21,351 nt of DNA from Deltaproteobacteria bacterium. GTDB lineage: Bacteria > Desulfobacterota > Desulfobulbia > Desulfobulbales > Desulfobulbaceae. The notes beneath the pieces are model-generated. The model saw nothing but the letters and a program-made list of their open reading frames with translations, was not told the origin of the DNA and ran no database searches. Below are positions 15,076 to 21,351 of this stretch, in pieces (position 1 is the stretch's first letter; each line of letters opens with the position of its first letter). The position numbers and the translations under genes are program-made. The stretch covers positions 1-21,351 of the forward strand of contig JAJRVA010000228.1 of assembly GCA_024277485.1 (NCBI GenBank). Reading direction: 5' to 3'.

Positions 15076-15987
15076 TTAATCCTGTTCCAGCACAGACAAC
15101 CCGAACCCTGTTTTGCCGTAACCATCGCCGTTGTACAGCATGTACCGCTTCCCTTTATGGTCAAAGACAAAAGGGTATTCAATCATTTCCGAATCCCAGC
15201 CGGTTGACGATACGTCAATGCCGGCCAGTTGGTCTTTTCTTGTCCAGTTGATACCGTCATGGGACTCTGCATAACCGATACGGTAATATTTTCCCCGGTA
15301 AGAGTACCACATACGCCAACAATCTGTGTCGTGCAGAACACAGGGGCGAGAAATAGCGTATTCGTCAATGCCGGAGAAATCGATGGCGACATGACCGTTT
15401 CTCTGCCAATTTACTCCATCGCATGATTCTGCATACTTGATATGGTAACGATGTCTTATGACATCGTCTATCTTTTCCCAGTTGACACACGAAAGATACC
15501 ACATTCTCCATACTTCATCGTTGTCAACGATAACGCAGCAGCTGGCGCAAAAATGGGGTTCTAAATAGCTTCTGTCGACTATGGGACCTCGAAAGCATTT
15601 TTCAAAAGCTTGATCATCATTTTCTTTTGCTATGCCAATAGCATTTCTGAAGGGAACAGTAACCCCACGGTTCCAACCAATATAATATAGATATCTATTT
15701 TCTCTATGGGTTACGAGCCATGTGGCCATCGCCCCGCTGTCATCAAAAGCACCAAGCTCTCCTGGTGTCAGAACAGGAGCATCACAGACGGAAATAATTC
15801 TGGCAGGACTGTTAATGTCAAGAGTCAAGCATCCGGTGTAACTTCGATTTCTGTTGTCGCGTGAACTAAAATAAATTCTGAAAACATCGTTTTTCACATG
15901 TTCCGCTATTGGGACAGCCGCGTGAGAGTATAGCCAGGGTTTTTTTTTTGCAGGACAAAACACCAAGCCGAGTTTACGCCACTTCAT
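15076..15987 (-). CDS. Beta-propeller glycosidase-like protein (GH43/GH32-type fold)
   Basis: A 303-residue protein of repeated short beta units: FRIYFSSRDNRNRSYTG, RYLYYIGWNRG, VWRMWYLSC, CWRMWYSYRG, YRIGYAESHDGINW and YMLYNGDGYG. The pattern W-x-M-W-Y with S-x-D-G-x-x-W is that of five-bladed propellers in the GH43/GH32/GH130 group. There is no signal peptide, so it probably stays in the cytoplasm with the sugar-nucleotide enzymes rather than acting as a secreted hydrolase. The ATG at 15987 has a good GAGGTG 6 nt upstream, which overlaps the stop of the acyltransferase gene. A run of nine A (AAA AAA AAA, Lys-Lys-Lys) early in the gene is a possible slippage site. The substrate is not recognisable; a non-hydrolytic role in O-antigen assembly is possible. 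Confidence 0.65.
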   Translation of the reverse strand: MKWRKLGLVFCPAKKKPWLYSHAAVPIAEHVKNDVFRIYFSSRDNRNRSYTGCLTLDINSPARIISVCDAPVLTPGELGAFDDSGAMATWLVTHRENRYLYYIGWNRGVTVPFRNAIGIAKENDDQAFEKCFRGPIVDRSYLEPHFCASCCVIVDNDEVWRMWYLSCVNWEKIDDVIRHRYHIKYAESCDGVNWQRNGHVAIDFSGIDEYAISRPCVLHDTDCWRMWYSYRGKYYRIGYAESHDGINWTRKDQLAGIDVSSTGWDSEMIEYPFVFDHKGKRYMLYNGDGYGKTGFGLSVLEQD

Positions 15988-15996
15988 CTTTTCACC

Positions 15997-16662
15997 TCAT
16001 ATTCCCCTCAGTCTGGTGCTCGGCACCTTGGACCGCTCAGTCGCCTTGCCCATATACACCCCTTCAGGTTTGGCATCCTTCAGGATCAGGGTTCCCGCGC
16101 CAATGACACATTTTTCACCAATAGTGACATGGTCTCGTAACGTTGCATTGACACCGAGAAAGCATTGCTCTCCAATGTCAACGCCTCCCGACACGACCAC
16201 ATGAGAGGAAATAAAGCAGTGGTCCCTGATGGTGGAGTGATGACCGATATGGTTCCCGCTCCACAGTATTACATTGTTGCCGATGGTTACAAAGGGCTGA
16301 ACAGTATTGTCCTCAAAGATGAAGCAGTTTTTGCCGATATTGCCGTCATTGAGAACGGTGGCCCGCGGACTGATATAACTTGCCAGGCTGTAGCCTTGTT
16401 CAAGCGCTGCCAGGTATTTTTCCTTGCGGAGCCCATTCAGCCTGGAATAACTGAGCGCAACGAACATGTCACAATCTTCCGGTGGATAATGATCTGTAAT
16501 ATTTTCAAAGGCAATAACAGGACAACCGCAGAGATCGGATCCGGTCAGGTAGGCCGAGTCGACCGTAAAGGCCGCGATGTCGTAGTCAGTATCCCTGCTG
16601 AAATAAAAATGGGCAAGCTGGGCTATATCTCCGGATCCGAAAATCACAAGTTTTTTTTTCAT
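15997..16662 (-). CDS. NeuD/PglD-family sugar O/N-acyltransferase
   Basis: A 221-residue enzyme with two parts: a Rossmann-like N-terminal domain beginning KLVIFGSGDIAQLAHFY, and a C-terminal left-handed beta helix of hexapeptide repeats (IGKNCFIFEDNTVQPFVTIGNNVIL, in segments) with NHIGHHSTI at 137-145 holding the catalytic-type histidine. Family members transfer acetyl or another acyl group from a CoA thioester to an amino or hydroxyl group of a nucleotide sugar. Next to a WecE-type aminotransferase, the likely job is acylating the 4-amino group to an Fuc4NAc-like sugar; this is inference. The start overlaps the methyltransferase stop by 4 bp. Confidence 0.85.
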   Translation of the reverse strand: MKKKLVIFGSGDIAQLAHFYFSRDTDYDIAAFTVDSAYLTGSDLCGCPVIAFENITDHYPPEDCDMFVALSYSRLNGLRKEKYLAALEQGYSLASYISPRATVLNDGNIGKNCFIFEDNTVQPFVTIGNNVILWSGNHIGHHSTIRDHCFISSHVVVSGGVDIGEQCFLGVNATLRDHVTIGEKCVIGAGTLILKDAKPEGVYMGKATERSKVPSTRLRGI

Positions 16663-17297
16663 ACGACCTTCCTCACAAGCAGGGTGAATTCATAGAGTTT
16701 GTAATCGTGCAGCAGGGCGACATTGGGGGAATATCGTTGCTTGCACAGGTCAAAGAGTCTGCAGGGATCGGCATAGTAGAGATAATCTCGCATTTTTTCC
16801 CTGTCGGAATAGGTGGTCAGGCAGTTGAAGGCGAACCCCATGCGGCTGCTCCGGTCAAGCAGAGCGATATTTCTTTCCACATGATCTTGCCATTCATGTT
16901 CGGAGTGCCCCAGGCGAACATTGAAAATACCGCTTGCTACGGCAAAGTCGCAAGTCTTTTCAGGCCTGTCGGCGATGTAAAAAAATGCATCTTTCTTTTT
17001 CCCGTTTCGGCGCAGTGAGGCCTGGATCATCTCTGCGGAAACATCGTAGCCATGGTAGGTAAATGTTGCGTATCGGCAAGACAGGAAATCATAAAAGGCG
17101 CCATACCCACAGCCAAGATCGTTTATGGAAAAATGGCCGGTTGTGTCTTCAATGAGTTTGCATAGTTGCTCAAAACGTAATATTTGGCTTTCCCCGCTGT
17201 TCCAGTCTACTCCCGACGCAGTCTCACCCTCTTGCGCCAGCTTTGCCGCGTAGTAGTCAGCTATCTCAACCAGGAAGTTATTTTTTTCTTTGTCCAT
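16659..17297 (-). CDS. SAM-dependent methyltransferase
   Basis: A class I methyltransferase-like protein (212 residues from ATG 17297). The SAM-binding motif is INDLGCGYGAFYDFL (about residues 58-72), followed by the acidic strand end YHGYDVSAEMI. Further conserved elements are FAVASGIFNVRLG and a C-terminal YKLYEFTLLVRK strand. The frame is open for 69 bp further upstream, but that stretch lies in the 3' end of the glycosyltransferase gene and is not protein-like, so I use MDKEKNN as start; this still overlaps the glycosyltransferase by 20 bp. In this context it may methylate a sugar hydroxyl or amino group. The target is not determinable. Confidence 0.8.
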   Translation of the reverse strand: MDKEKNNFLVEIADYYAAKLAQEGETASGVDWNSGESQILRFEQLCKLIEDTTGHFSINDLGCGYGAFYDFLSCRYATFTYHGYDVSAEMIQASLRRNGKKKDAFFYIADRPEKTCDFAVASGIFNVRLGHSEHEWQDHVERNIALLDRSSRMGFAFNCLTTYSDREKMRDYLYYADPCRLFDLCKQRYSPNVALLHDYKLYEFTLLVRKVV

Positions 17298-18207
17298 AAA
17301 TATGCCTGGTAATTGTATATGGTCGTTTTTTCGTCTCCAGGAAAATCTTGGCAAGGTAAATGCCAATTATACCTATAAATGAAACTATCATGCCGCCAAG
17401 AAGCCAGACAGAAGCCATGATTGAGGTCCAGCCGCTGAGTGGGGTTGCGAAAAACACCCTGTTTGCAACAAGGAAACATGTGTATAGTGCAGCAAGAATG
17501 AAAATAATCACTCCTACGTAAAAAATGGTGATAAGGGGAGTATTGCTGAAAGAGGTGATGGAGTTGACCAGTATGGTCATTTTTTTGCGCCAGGTGTAGG
17601 TGGTTTGGCTGGTAGTGTGTTTTCTGACCATGCAGGGCACCTGGTTGAAACCGGTAATCAGCCAGAGTCCTGCGATGAGCATTTCACGTTCGGTGTGCTG
17701 CAGCAGGGCATCCACATAACGCCTGGACATTAAACGGGCCGTGACGATATTTTCCGGGATGTTCAGGCCGGTCAACAGGTTGAAGATTCGATAGAACCAG
17801 ATGCCGGTCCAGCGCTCGAGAATATTTCCCTTGCGGCGCTCCTGCACCCCATAGACAACATCGCATTGCGCGTTGTCAAACATTTCGGTGAATTTGATGA
17901 GCCATTCCGGCTCTTCCTCCAGGTCACTGTCAATCAGGAAGATTTTTTCTCCCCTGGCATACGACAGCCCTGTCATCATCGCCTTGTGGTGGCCGAAGTT
18001 GCGGGACAGGTCAACGACCAGGACATGGCTGTCTGCTTCGGCGATACCGACAGCCACTTTCAGGCTGTTGTCCGGCGAGCCGTCATTGACCAGGACGATC
18101 TCGTAGTCGTCTCCCGCAAGCGCACCGGCCGCCTCGGACGCTCGTCGGCAGAACTCTTCAATATATGGAGCGGAGTTGTACAGTGTCGCAACTATGGACA
18201 GCTTCAT
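17278..18207 (-). CDS. GT2 family polyprenyl-phosphate glycosyltransferase (ArnC/GtrB-like)
   Basis: A 309-residue enzyme. The GT-A domain starts [15 protein letters not shown] and has [10 protein letters not shown] (39-48), [15 protein letters not shown] (66-80) and the DSD metal-binding triad (93-95, [13 protein letters not shown]). Two C-terminal membrane helices (about 225-250 and 262-290) anchor it in the inner membrane, as in ArnC, GtrB and DPM synthases. These load a sugar from a nucleotide donor onto undecaprenyl phosphate. With a small flippase-like protein and a GT-C transferase in the same operon, it probably provides the lipid-linked donor. The start overlaps the upstream WbqC-family stop by 4 bp (ATGA). 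Confidence 0.9.
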   Translation of the reverse strand: MKLSIVATLYNSAPYIEEFCRRASEAAGALAGDDYEIVLVNDGSPDNSLKVAVGIAEADSHVLVVDLSRNFGHHKAMMTGLSYARGEKIFLIDSDLEEEPEWLIKFTEMFDNAQCDVVYGVQERRKGNILERWTGIWFYRIFNLLTGLNIPENIVTARLMSRRYVDALLQHTEREMLIAGLWLITGFNQVPCMVRKHTTSQTTYTWRKKMTILVNSITSFSNTPLITIFYVGVIIFILAALYTCFLVANRVFFATPLSGWTSIMASVWLLGGMIVSFIGIIGIYLAKIFLETKKRPYTITRHIYGQRKK

Positions 18208-18914
18208 TTTTTTACATGTTTCATGTAGATAGGGGCTTCCTTCCCGCAGTTGAAAAGGAGGTCAAGTATGGAGACGCCGTGGACGAATTCGCCCCATAGT
18301 TGAGTATACTCCGGATAGCCAGAGTAATCAAACCAGCTCAGCCTGATTTTCTCCTTTTTGAAAATATCCTCGTCTATATAATCCCGGGCAGCAGGCCCGG
18401 AGATATACTCTCCGACCCCCGCCTGCAGGCACAGAGACACCAGCCTTTCGGTCTTGCCGTTAGCGAGGTCGTAATCCCAGGAATTACTGATTGTCGTCTT
18501 GATGCCAAGGTAGCTGCAAATTTTTTCAATCAACCTTCGGTTCAGCTCTGACAGCATGGTGAAACGTTCATGCACATATACAGGCTCGAGAAGGGAGGCC
18601 ACCTCGTCAAAATATGGTGCCCGATGGTAGTTCAGGTAGAGGGCGCGCCAATGCGTCGCGGCCCATCCGGCCCCGTCCAGTTCGGTTTCCCTGATCTTCT
18701 GGTGATACCTCCCCTTGACTCTCACGGGCACCGTGAGCCATTGCGTTCCACGGGGAGTCTTTATCATGTTGCGGTTGCGCCAGTCGCGTCGTGTGAACTG
18801 CATGTCATCGTACAGGATGAATTCGTCAACCGCCGCGATCATGTCGAAATATCCCTTCCAGGGAATATAGTTCGATTGCAGGATAGCAATTTTTTTATTC
18901 TGTCTAGGCATCAT
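18204..18914 (-). CDS. WbqC-family protein
   Basis: A 236-residue member of the WbqC-like family found in O-antigen and capsule loci. Diagnostic stretches are [56 protein letters not shown] and the C-terminal [18 protein letters not shown]. The molecular function of the family is not settled; the soluble, Asp/Arg-rich sequence is compatible with an enzyme acting on a sugar or its carrier. ATG 18914 is the likely start; ATG 18911 and an upstream TTG at 18923 are alternatives, and none has a clear ribosome-binding site. It is coupled to the downstream GT2 gene by a 4-bp overlap. Confidence 0.88.
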   Translation of the reverse strand: MMPRQNKKIAILQSNYIPWKGYFDMIAAVDEFILYDDMQFTRRDWRNRNMIKTPRGTQWLTVPVRVKGRYHQKIRETELDGAGWAATHWRALYLNYHRAPYFDEVASLLEPVYVHERFTMLSELNRRLIEKICSYLGIKTTISNSWDYDLANGKTERLVSLCLQAGVGEYISGPAARDYIDEDIFKKEKIRLSWFDYSGYPEYTQLWGEFVHGVSILDLLFNCGKEAPIYMKHVKK

Positions 18915-18998
18915 AAAGGCCAAAAAAGGTTCATCCAGTTTAAACAGGCAGCATACTGGATTTGCGATAAATTTGCAGGCATTCTGGTTTCAGGTATG

Positions 18999-20708
18999 TC
19001 AATAATCATGGATACGTTGACGCATACTCCTTGCCCCCGGATTGTCCGGGTTGATGCGCAATACCTGTTCCAGCGAACGGGATGCATCTGTGGATTGTCC
19101 CAGAAAAAGCTGCGCCCGGGCCATAGAGAGCCAGCCCTGTTCCAGGTTTGGTTTTTCGCCCATTATCCATGCAAGCCTTGCCAGGAAATGTTCGTAGAGC
19201 CTGCTCTCAGGAAGGACATATTCGCGGATTATTTTCTGGTTTCCTTGTTTGCCACGTAAGAAAATCAACGCGATTTCGTCCTGGTAGACCAAGTGCCAGT
19301 CAGGAGCCTGGTTGAGGATCAGGGGCAGGCTGTAGATCTTGCCGCTGTACGGGCTGACACCGGGAATAATGACAATGTTAACCTGAAACCGGTCGAGGAA
19401 GTAAAGTCCCTGCTCTTTTTCCAGAATGATGCCATGCAGCTCCACAAGTTCCTCCACCAGCCCGCGGCCATCAATAAAAAACTGGTATTCCGGGAGGTTC
19501 CATTCCAGAAATCCGCCCCAGTCATAATAATTGAAAATGTTGGGTGCGGGGGAAGTTTTCTCAACAAAGCGGACGGCGCCAGCCGGAAACTGTTTCGATG
19601 GCCCAAAGGTAAAGGCGTTGGACAGGTCGGCAGTGGTGATCCAGAAGGCGAGAGGGACAAGGGATGCGACCATGGCCGTCCTGTTCCACTTGCACCTTGT
19701 CCAGGGTTGAGCGACCATGGGAGCAGCTAAGAGCAGGTAGGCCATGTGTCTTGTCGCAGAAAAGGACAGAAAAACCAGGGATGACAGGATCATTTTGTGC
19801 GTTAGTGGTATTTTCTTGAAATGAATCATCAGGGTGACAACGGTGATAAGGAGAAAAAACCAGTAAGCAGGAAAAAACTCCTGGTAATCGGTCAACGCCG
19901 TCCATACCGTCACATTTTCATGCACTATGGCGGCATATTGCGCGTTGACATTGATGTATTCGGTAAACGCCTGGATGCCTCTGGGGTTGAGCATGCTCAT
20001 GCTTGCGGAAAAAAGGAGAAAGAAGACGTAGCTGAAATGTATTGCATTCTTTTTGGTAAAGAGAGTCTCCATGATATGCGCCGAGACATACATCAGAATA
20101 AAGGCTATTCCAAGAAGGTATGCTCCATGAGTGTTGCCCCAGACCAGCATGAGTACGGGAATCCCGGCAGCGGCGAAGGTTGCCGGGCTTGCCTGGTTTT
20201 TTTCCAGTGTTTTCGGAACCGCATCCAGCAGGAAGAGAAGAAGGGGGGCGAAGACAAAGGAAAAAATCTGCGGCCTCTCGTTCGGGTATGCGGCAAGAGT
20301 ATGGGCCACAAGAAAGAGAAGCAGGAAATTCATGAACCCGTTATGGTTTTTCCGCATCCACAGGTAGAGGAAAATGAGAATGAAAGAGTAGATGACGGCC
20401 CTGCCCAGAATTATTCCCGCATATCCTCCATATTGCCAAATACCGTACATGGCGACCTGGCCAAGCCAGTACTGCTGAAGAAGAAAAGGGATTCTCCCGG
20501 AATCCGGTCTCAGGGGGTTCGTGTCGCTCGCAGTATAGGTGAACGGATCGCTTTCAGGAAGCTCCCCGTGCTCCACTATCCATTTTCCGTTTCCGACGTG
20601 CCAGAAGAAATCGCCATCGGTGACAGGATATGTGTAAAGGCAGAAGCCGACAGCCAGCAGAATGAGAAAGGGGAGGGTGGATAACAGTTCTGATGCTTTA
20701 CCTTTCAT
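18999..20708 (-). CDS. Polytopic membrane protein with C-terminal TPR (paralogue of the 2553-4775 product)
   Basis: A 569-residue protein. About ten hydrophobic helices span residues 8-385. The first loop has DGDFFWHVGNGKWIVEHGELP, matching DIWWHLRSGAWMLDNREVL in the other paralogue. The soluble part has NIFNYYDWGGFLEWNLP and FIDGRG, again matching, then a short TPR end (ARAQLFLGQSTDASRSLEQ, INPDNPGARSM, about 520-565). It is shorter than its paralogue because the TPR part is reduced. A GT-C-like role is possible from topology and the loop motif, but no catalytic residue can be assigned with certainty. It is the first gene of the minus-strand glycan cluster, preceded by about 600 bp without genes and followed after 84 bp by the WbqC-family gene. 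Confidence 0.78.
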   Translation of the reverse strand: MKGKASELLSTLPFLILLAVGFCLYTYPVTDGDFFWHVGNGKWIVEHGELPESDPFTYTASDTNPLRPDSGRIPFLLQQYWLGQVAMYGIWQYGGYAGIILGRAVIYSFILIFLYLWMRKNHNGFMNFLLLFLVAHTLAAYPNERPQIFSFVFAPLLLFLLDAVPKTLEKNQASPATFAAAGIPVLMLVWGNTHGAYLLGIAFILMYVSAHIMETLFTKKNAIHFSYVFFLLFSASMSMLNPRGIQAFTEYINVNAQYAAIVHENVTVWTALTDYQEFFPAYWFFLLITVVTLMIHFKKIPLTHKMILSSLVFLSFSATRHMAYLLLAAPMVAQPWTRCKWNRTAMVASLVPLAFWITTADLSNAFTFGPSKQFPAGAVRFVEKTSPAPNIFNYYDWGGFLEWNLPEYQFFIDGRGLVEELVELHGIILEKEQGLYFLDRFQVNIVIIPGVSPYSGKIYSLPLILNQAPDWHLVYQDEIALIFLRGKQGNQKIIREYVLPESRLYEHFLARLAWIMGEKPNLEQGWLSMARAQLFLGQSTDASRSLEQVLRINPDNPGARSMRQRIHDY

Positions 20709-20779
20709 ACTGTATTTTTACCTGGACGAAACCACCATGGATATTGACCCTGTTTTTTTCTGGACTGTGCCTCAAAGGC

Positions 20780-20838
20780 ATGACAAACGGGGCAAGTGCT
20801 GAGGGTCTCCCGGCAGGGGAGCCCTTGGTTTGTGTCAT
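20780..20838. repeat. Long bulged hairpin
   Basis: The outer stem ATGACAAAC (20780-20788) pairs with GTTTGTGTCAT (20828-20838) with a 2-nt bulge. The inner stem GGGTCTCCC / GGGAGCCC pairs with an extra base and a 5-nt loop, and a CAAG/CTTG step lies between. The strand is unknown; on the minus strand it would sit in the leader of the glycan cluster, about 70 bp before the first gene. It may be a structured leader, a small RNA or part of a dispersed repeat. Confidence 0.5.
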
Positions 20839-20900
20839 CCTCGACCGTTTGCAGAAAGTGGCCATCACTCTGCCGTCAGGCCTGACTGGCCATGTGATTT

Positions 20901-20938
20901 CACTATTTCCCGCTATGGCCGCAAGGCGTGAAATAGTG
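20901..20938. repeat. Imperfect hairpin, 12 paired bases
   Basis: CACTATTTC (20901-20909) pairs with GAAATAGTG (20930-20938); inside, CGC pairs with GCG after one mismatch, leaving a 12-nt loop. It sits 60 bp from the long hairpin at 20780-20838 and may belong to the same folded element. Confidence 0.5.
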
Positions 20939-21236
20939 TAAAGCCACCAAGTGGGTTTTCGTAAACTTTTTGCACCTGTGACACTGTTTTTATAACATAA
21001 TTTTTTTTTTAAAACCTGATTTTTTACTTGACAAACCTGTGAAGGGGTGGCCGCTGTTTTTCCTGTCACATCGGTATGTTGCAAGGGGGCGCCATGTATG
21101 CGCTGGATCGGTTTGTTCGTAAACATCAGGATTGGGGTAAAACATTTCGCCGGATAAAAATGCGCTGTAACCTTAATGCCGACAAGCTCTATGCATGCAT
21201 ACGGTCCGAATTCAAGCGATCATGGGAGCAAACGAG

Positions 21237-21272
21237 AAAAGGGCCGCACCCTGGTGAGGTGCAGCCCTTTTT
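21237..21272. terminator. Bidirectional intrinsic terminator
   Basis: AAAAGGGC-C-GCACC pairs with GGTGC-A-GCCCTTTTT (one C/A mismatch) around a 7-nt loop. T-runs on both strands suit termination in either direction. On the minus strand it lies 46 bp past the stop of the partial gene at the window end, the transcript it most likely ends. Confidence 0.8.
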
Positions 21273-21318
21273 GTTGTTGGTCAGGAAAACGAGTTGTTCC
21301 CGGATCAGGTGTTAGATT

Positions 21319-21351
21319 TTAATGCCCCCAGGATCCACCACCATGACCACC
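21319..21351 (-). CDS. C-terminal tail of a minus-strand gene (rest outside window)
   Basis: Read on the minus strand from the window edge, the frame gives GGHGGGSWGH followed by TAA, and a terminator follows at 21237-21272 in the right orientation. Glycine/histidine-rich tails of this kind occur in several membrane and secreted proteins. With ten residues visible, no family can be named, and coding is inferred mainly from the terminator that follows. Confidence 0.35.
   Translation of the reverse strand, partial: GGHGGGSWGH

Larger units (their letters stand above)
20709..21318. other. Non-coding stretch of about 610 bp upstream of the glycan cluster
   Basis: No gene I would defend. The left half (20780-20940) is densely folded with two long hairpins and a TCAGGCCTGA palindrome. 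The middle (20960-21040) is AT-rich with a run of ten T and a lone TTGACA at 21028. The right end carries a bidirectional terminator at 21237-21272. Open frames exist on both strands (20698-21126 minus, 21094-21315 plus), but they run through these structures and lack protein-like sequence. Confidence 0.65.

Noticed and set aside
19821..20684. Plus-strand open frame (287 aa) opposite the second membrane/TPR gene
   Set aside because: No motif, highly charged; it is antisense to a gene with clear membrane helices and a paralogue.
20698..21126. Minus-strand open frame (142 aa) upstream of the glycan cluster
   Set aside because: It crosses two long hairpins and an AT-rich tract and has no domain-like sequence; more likely a reading of a folded non-coding element.
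21094..21315. Small plus-strand ORF with a GGGGG ribosome-binding-like sequence
   Set aside because: It reads through a strong terminator hairpin and has no recognisable features.

Overview
The window looks like a piece of a chromosome from an anaerobic, cytochrome-rich Desulfobacterota-type bacterium (Desulfuromonadia or Desulfobulbales-like). This is inferred from the density of multiheme c-type cytochromes, the membrane/TPR proteins, the fused membrane spermidine synthase and the high GC of most genes. No rRNA, tRNA, transposase, integrase or CRISPR array is visible, so the taxonomy rests on gene content only.

Layout. (1) 1-753: the 3' part of a TPR-type sulfotransferase gene. (2) 809-2392 (minus): membrane-anchored spermidine synthase-like protein. 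It is divergent from (3) 2553-4775: a polytopic membrane protein with a C-terminal TPR domain. A 42-bp heptamer tandem array lies between them. (4) 4776-5153: a regulatory gap with palindromes, a terminator-like hairpin, a promoter candidate and a leader with four small hairpins. (5) 5154-11449: a plus-strand cytochrome cluster. In order it holds a secreted tetraheme cytochrome resembling the OmcE nanowire family, a strong hairpin terminator, an NHL beta-propeller lipoprotein, a pentaheme lipoprotein, a large outer-membrane beta-barrel, a small monoheme protein and a secreted octaheme cytochrome. There are 18 CXXCH haem sites in all. (6) 11468-11717 (minus): a frameshifted TPR remnant. (7) 11747-20708 (minus): a glycan cluster, apparently largely one operon, with a GT-C membrane glycosyltransferase, WecE-type aminotransferase, 4-TM EamA/SMR-like protein, beta-propeller glycosidase-like protein, NeuD-type acyltransferase, methyltransferase, ArnC/GtrB-type GT2, WbqC-family protein and a second membrane/TPR protein paralogous to the one in region 3. 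(8) 20709-21318: a non-coding, strongly folded stretch and a bidirectional terminator. (9) The last 33 bases are the 3' end of a minus-strand gene with a Gly/His-rich tail.

How they may work together. The cytochrome cluster has the parts for moving electrons across the outer membrane: lipid-anchored and soluble multiheme carriers, a barrel, and an abundantly made tetraheme protein that could polymerise outside the cell. This is inference from gene content and order; it is not the canonical porin-cytochrome trio. The glycan cluster resembles an Arn-type relay: amino sugar made on dTDP, acylated, loaded on a polyprenyl carrier, flipped, and transferred by a periplasm-facing GT-C enzyme. Its middle part is visibly AT-richer than the flanks, suggesting acquisition.
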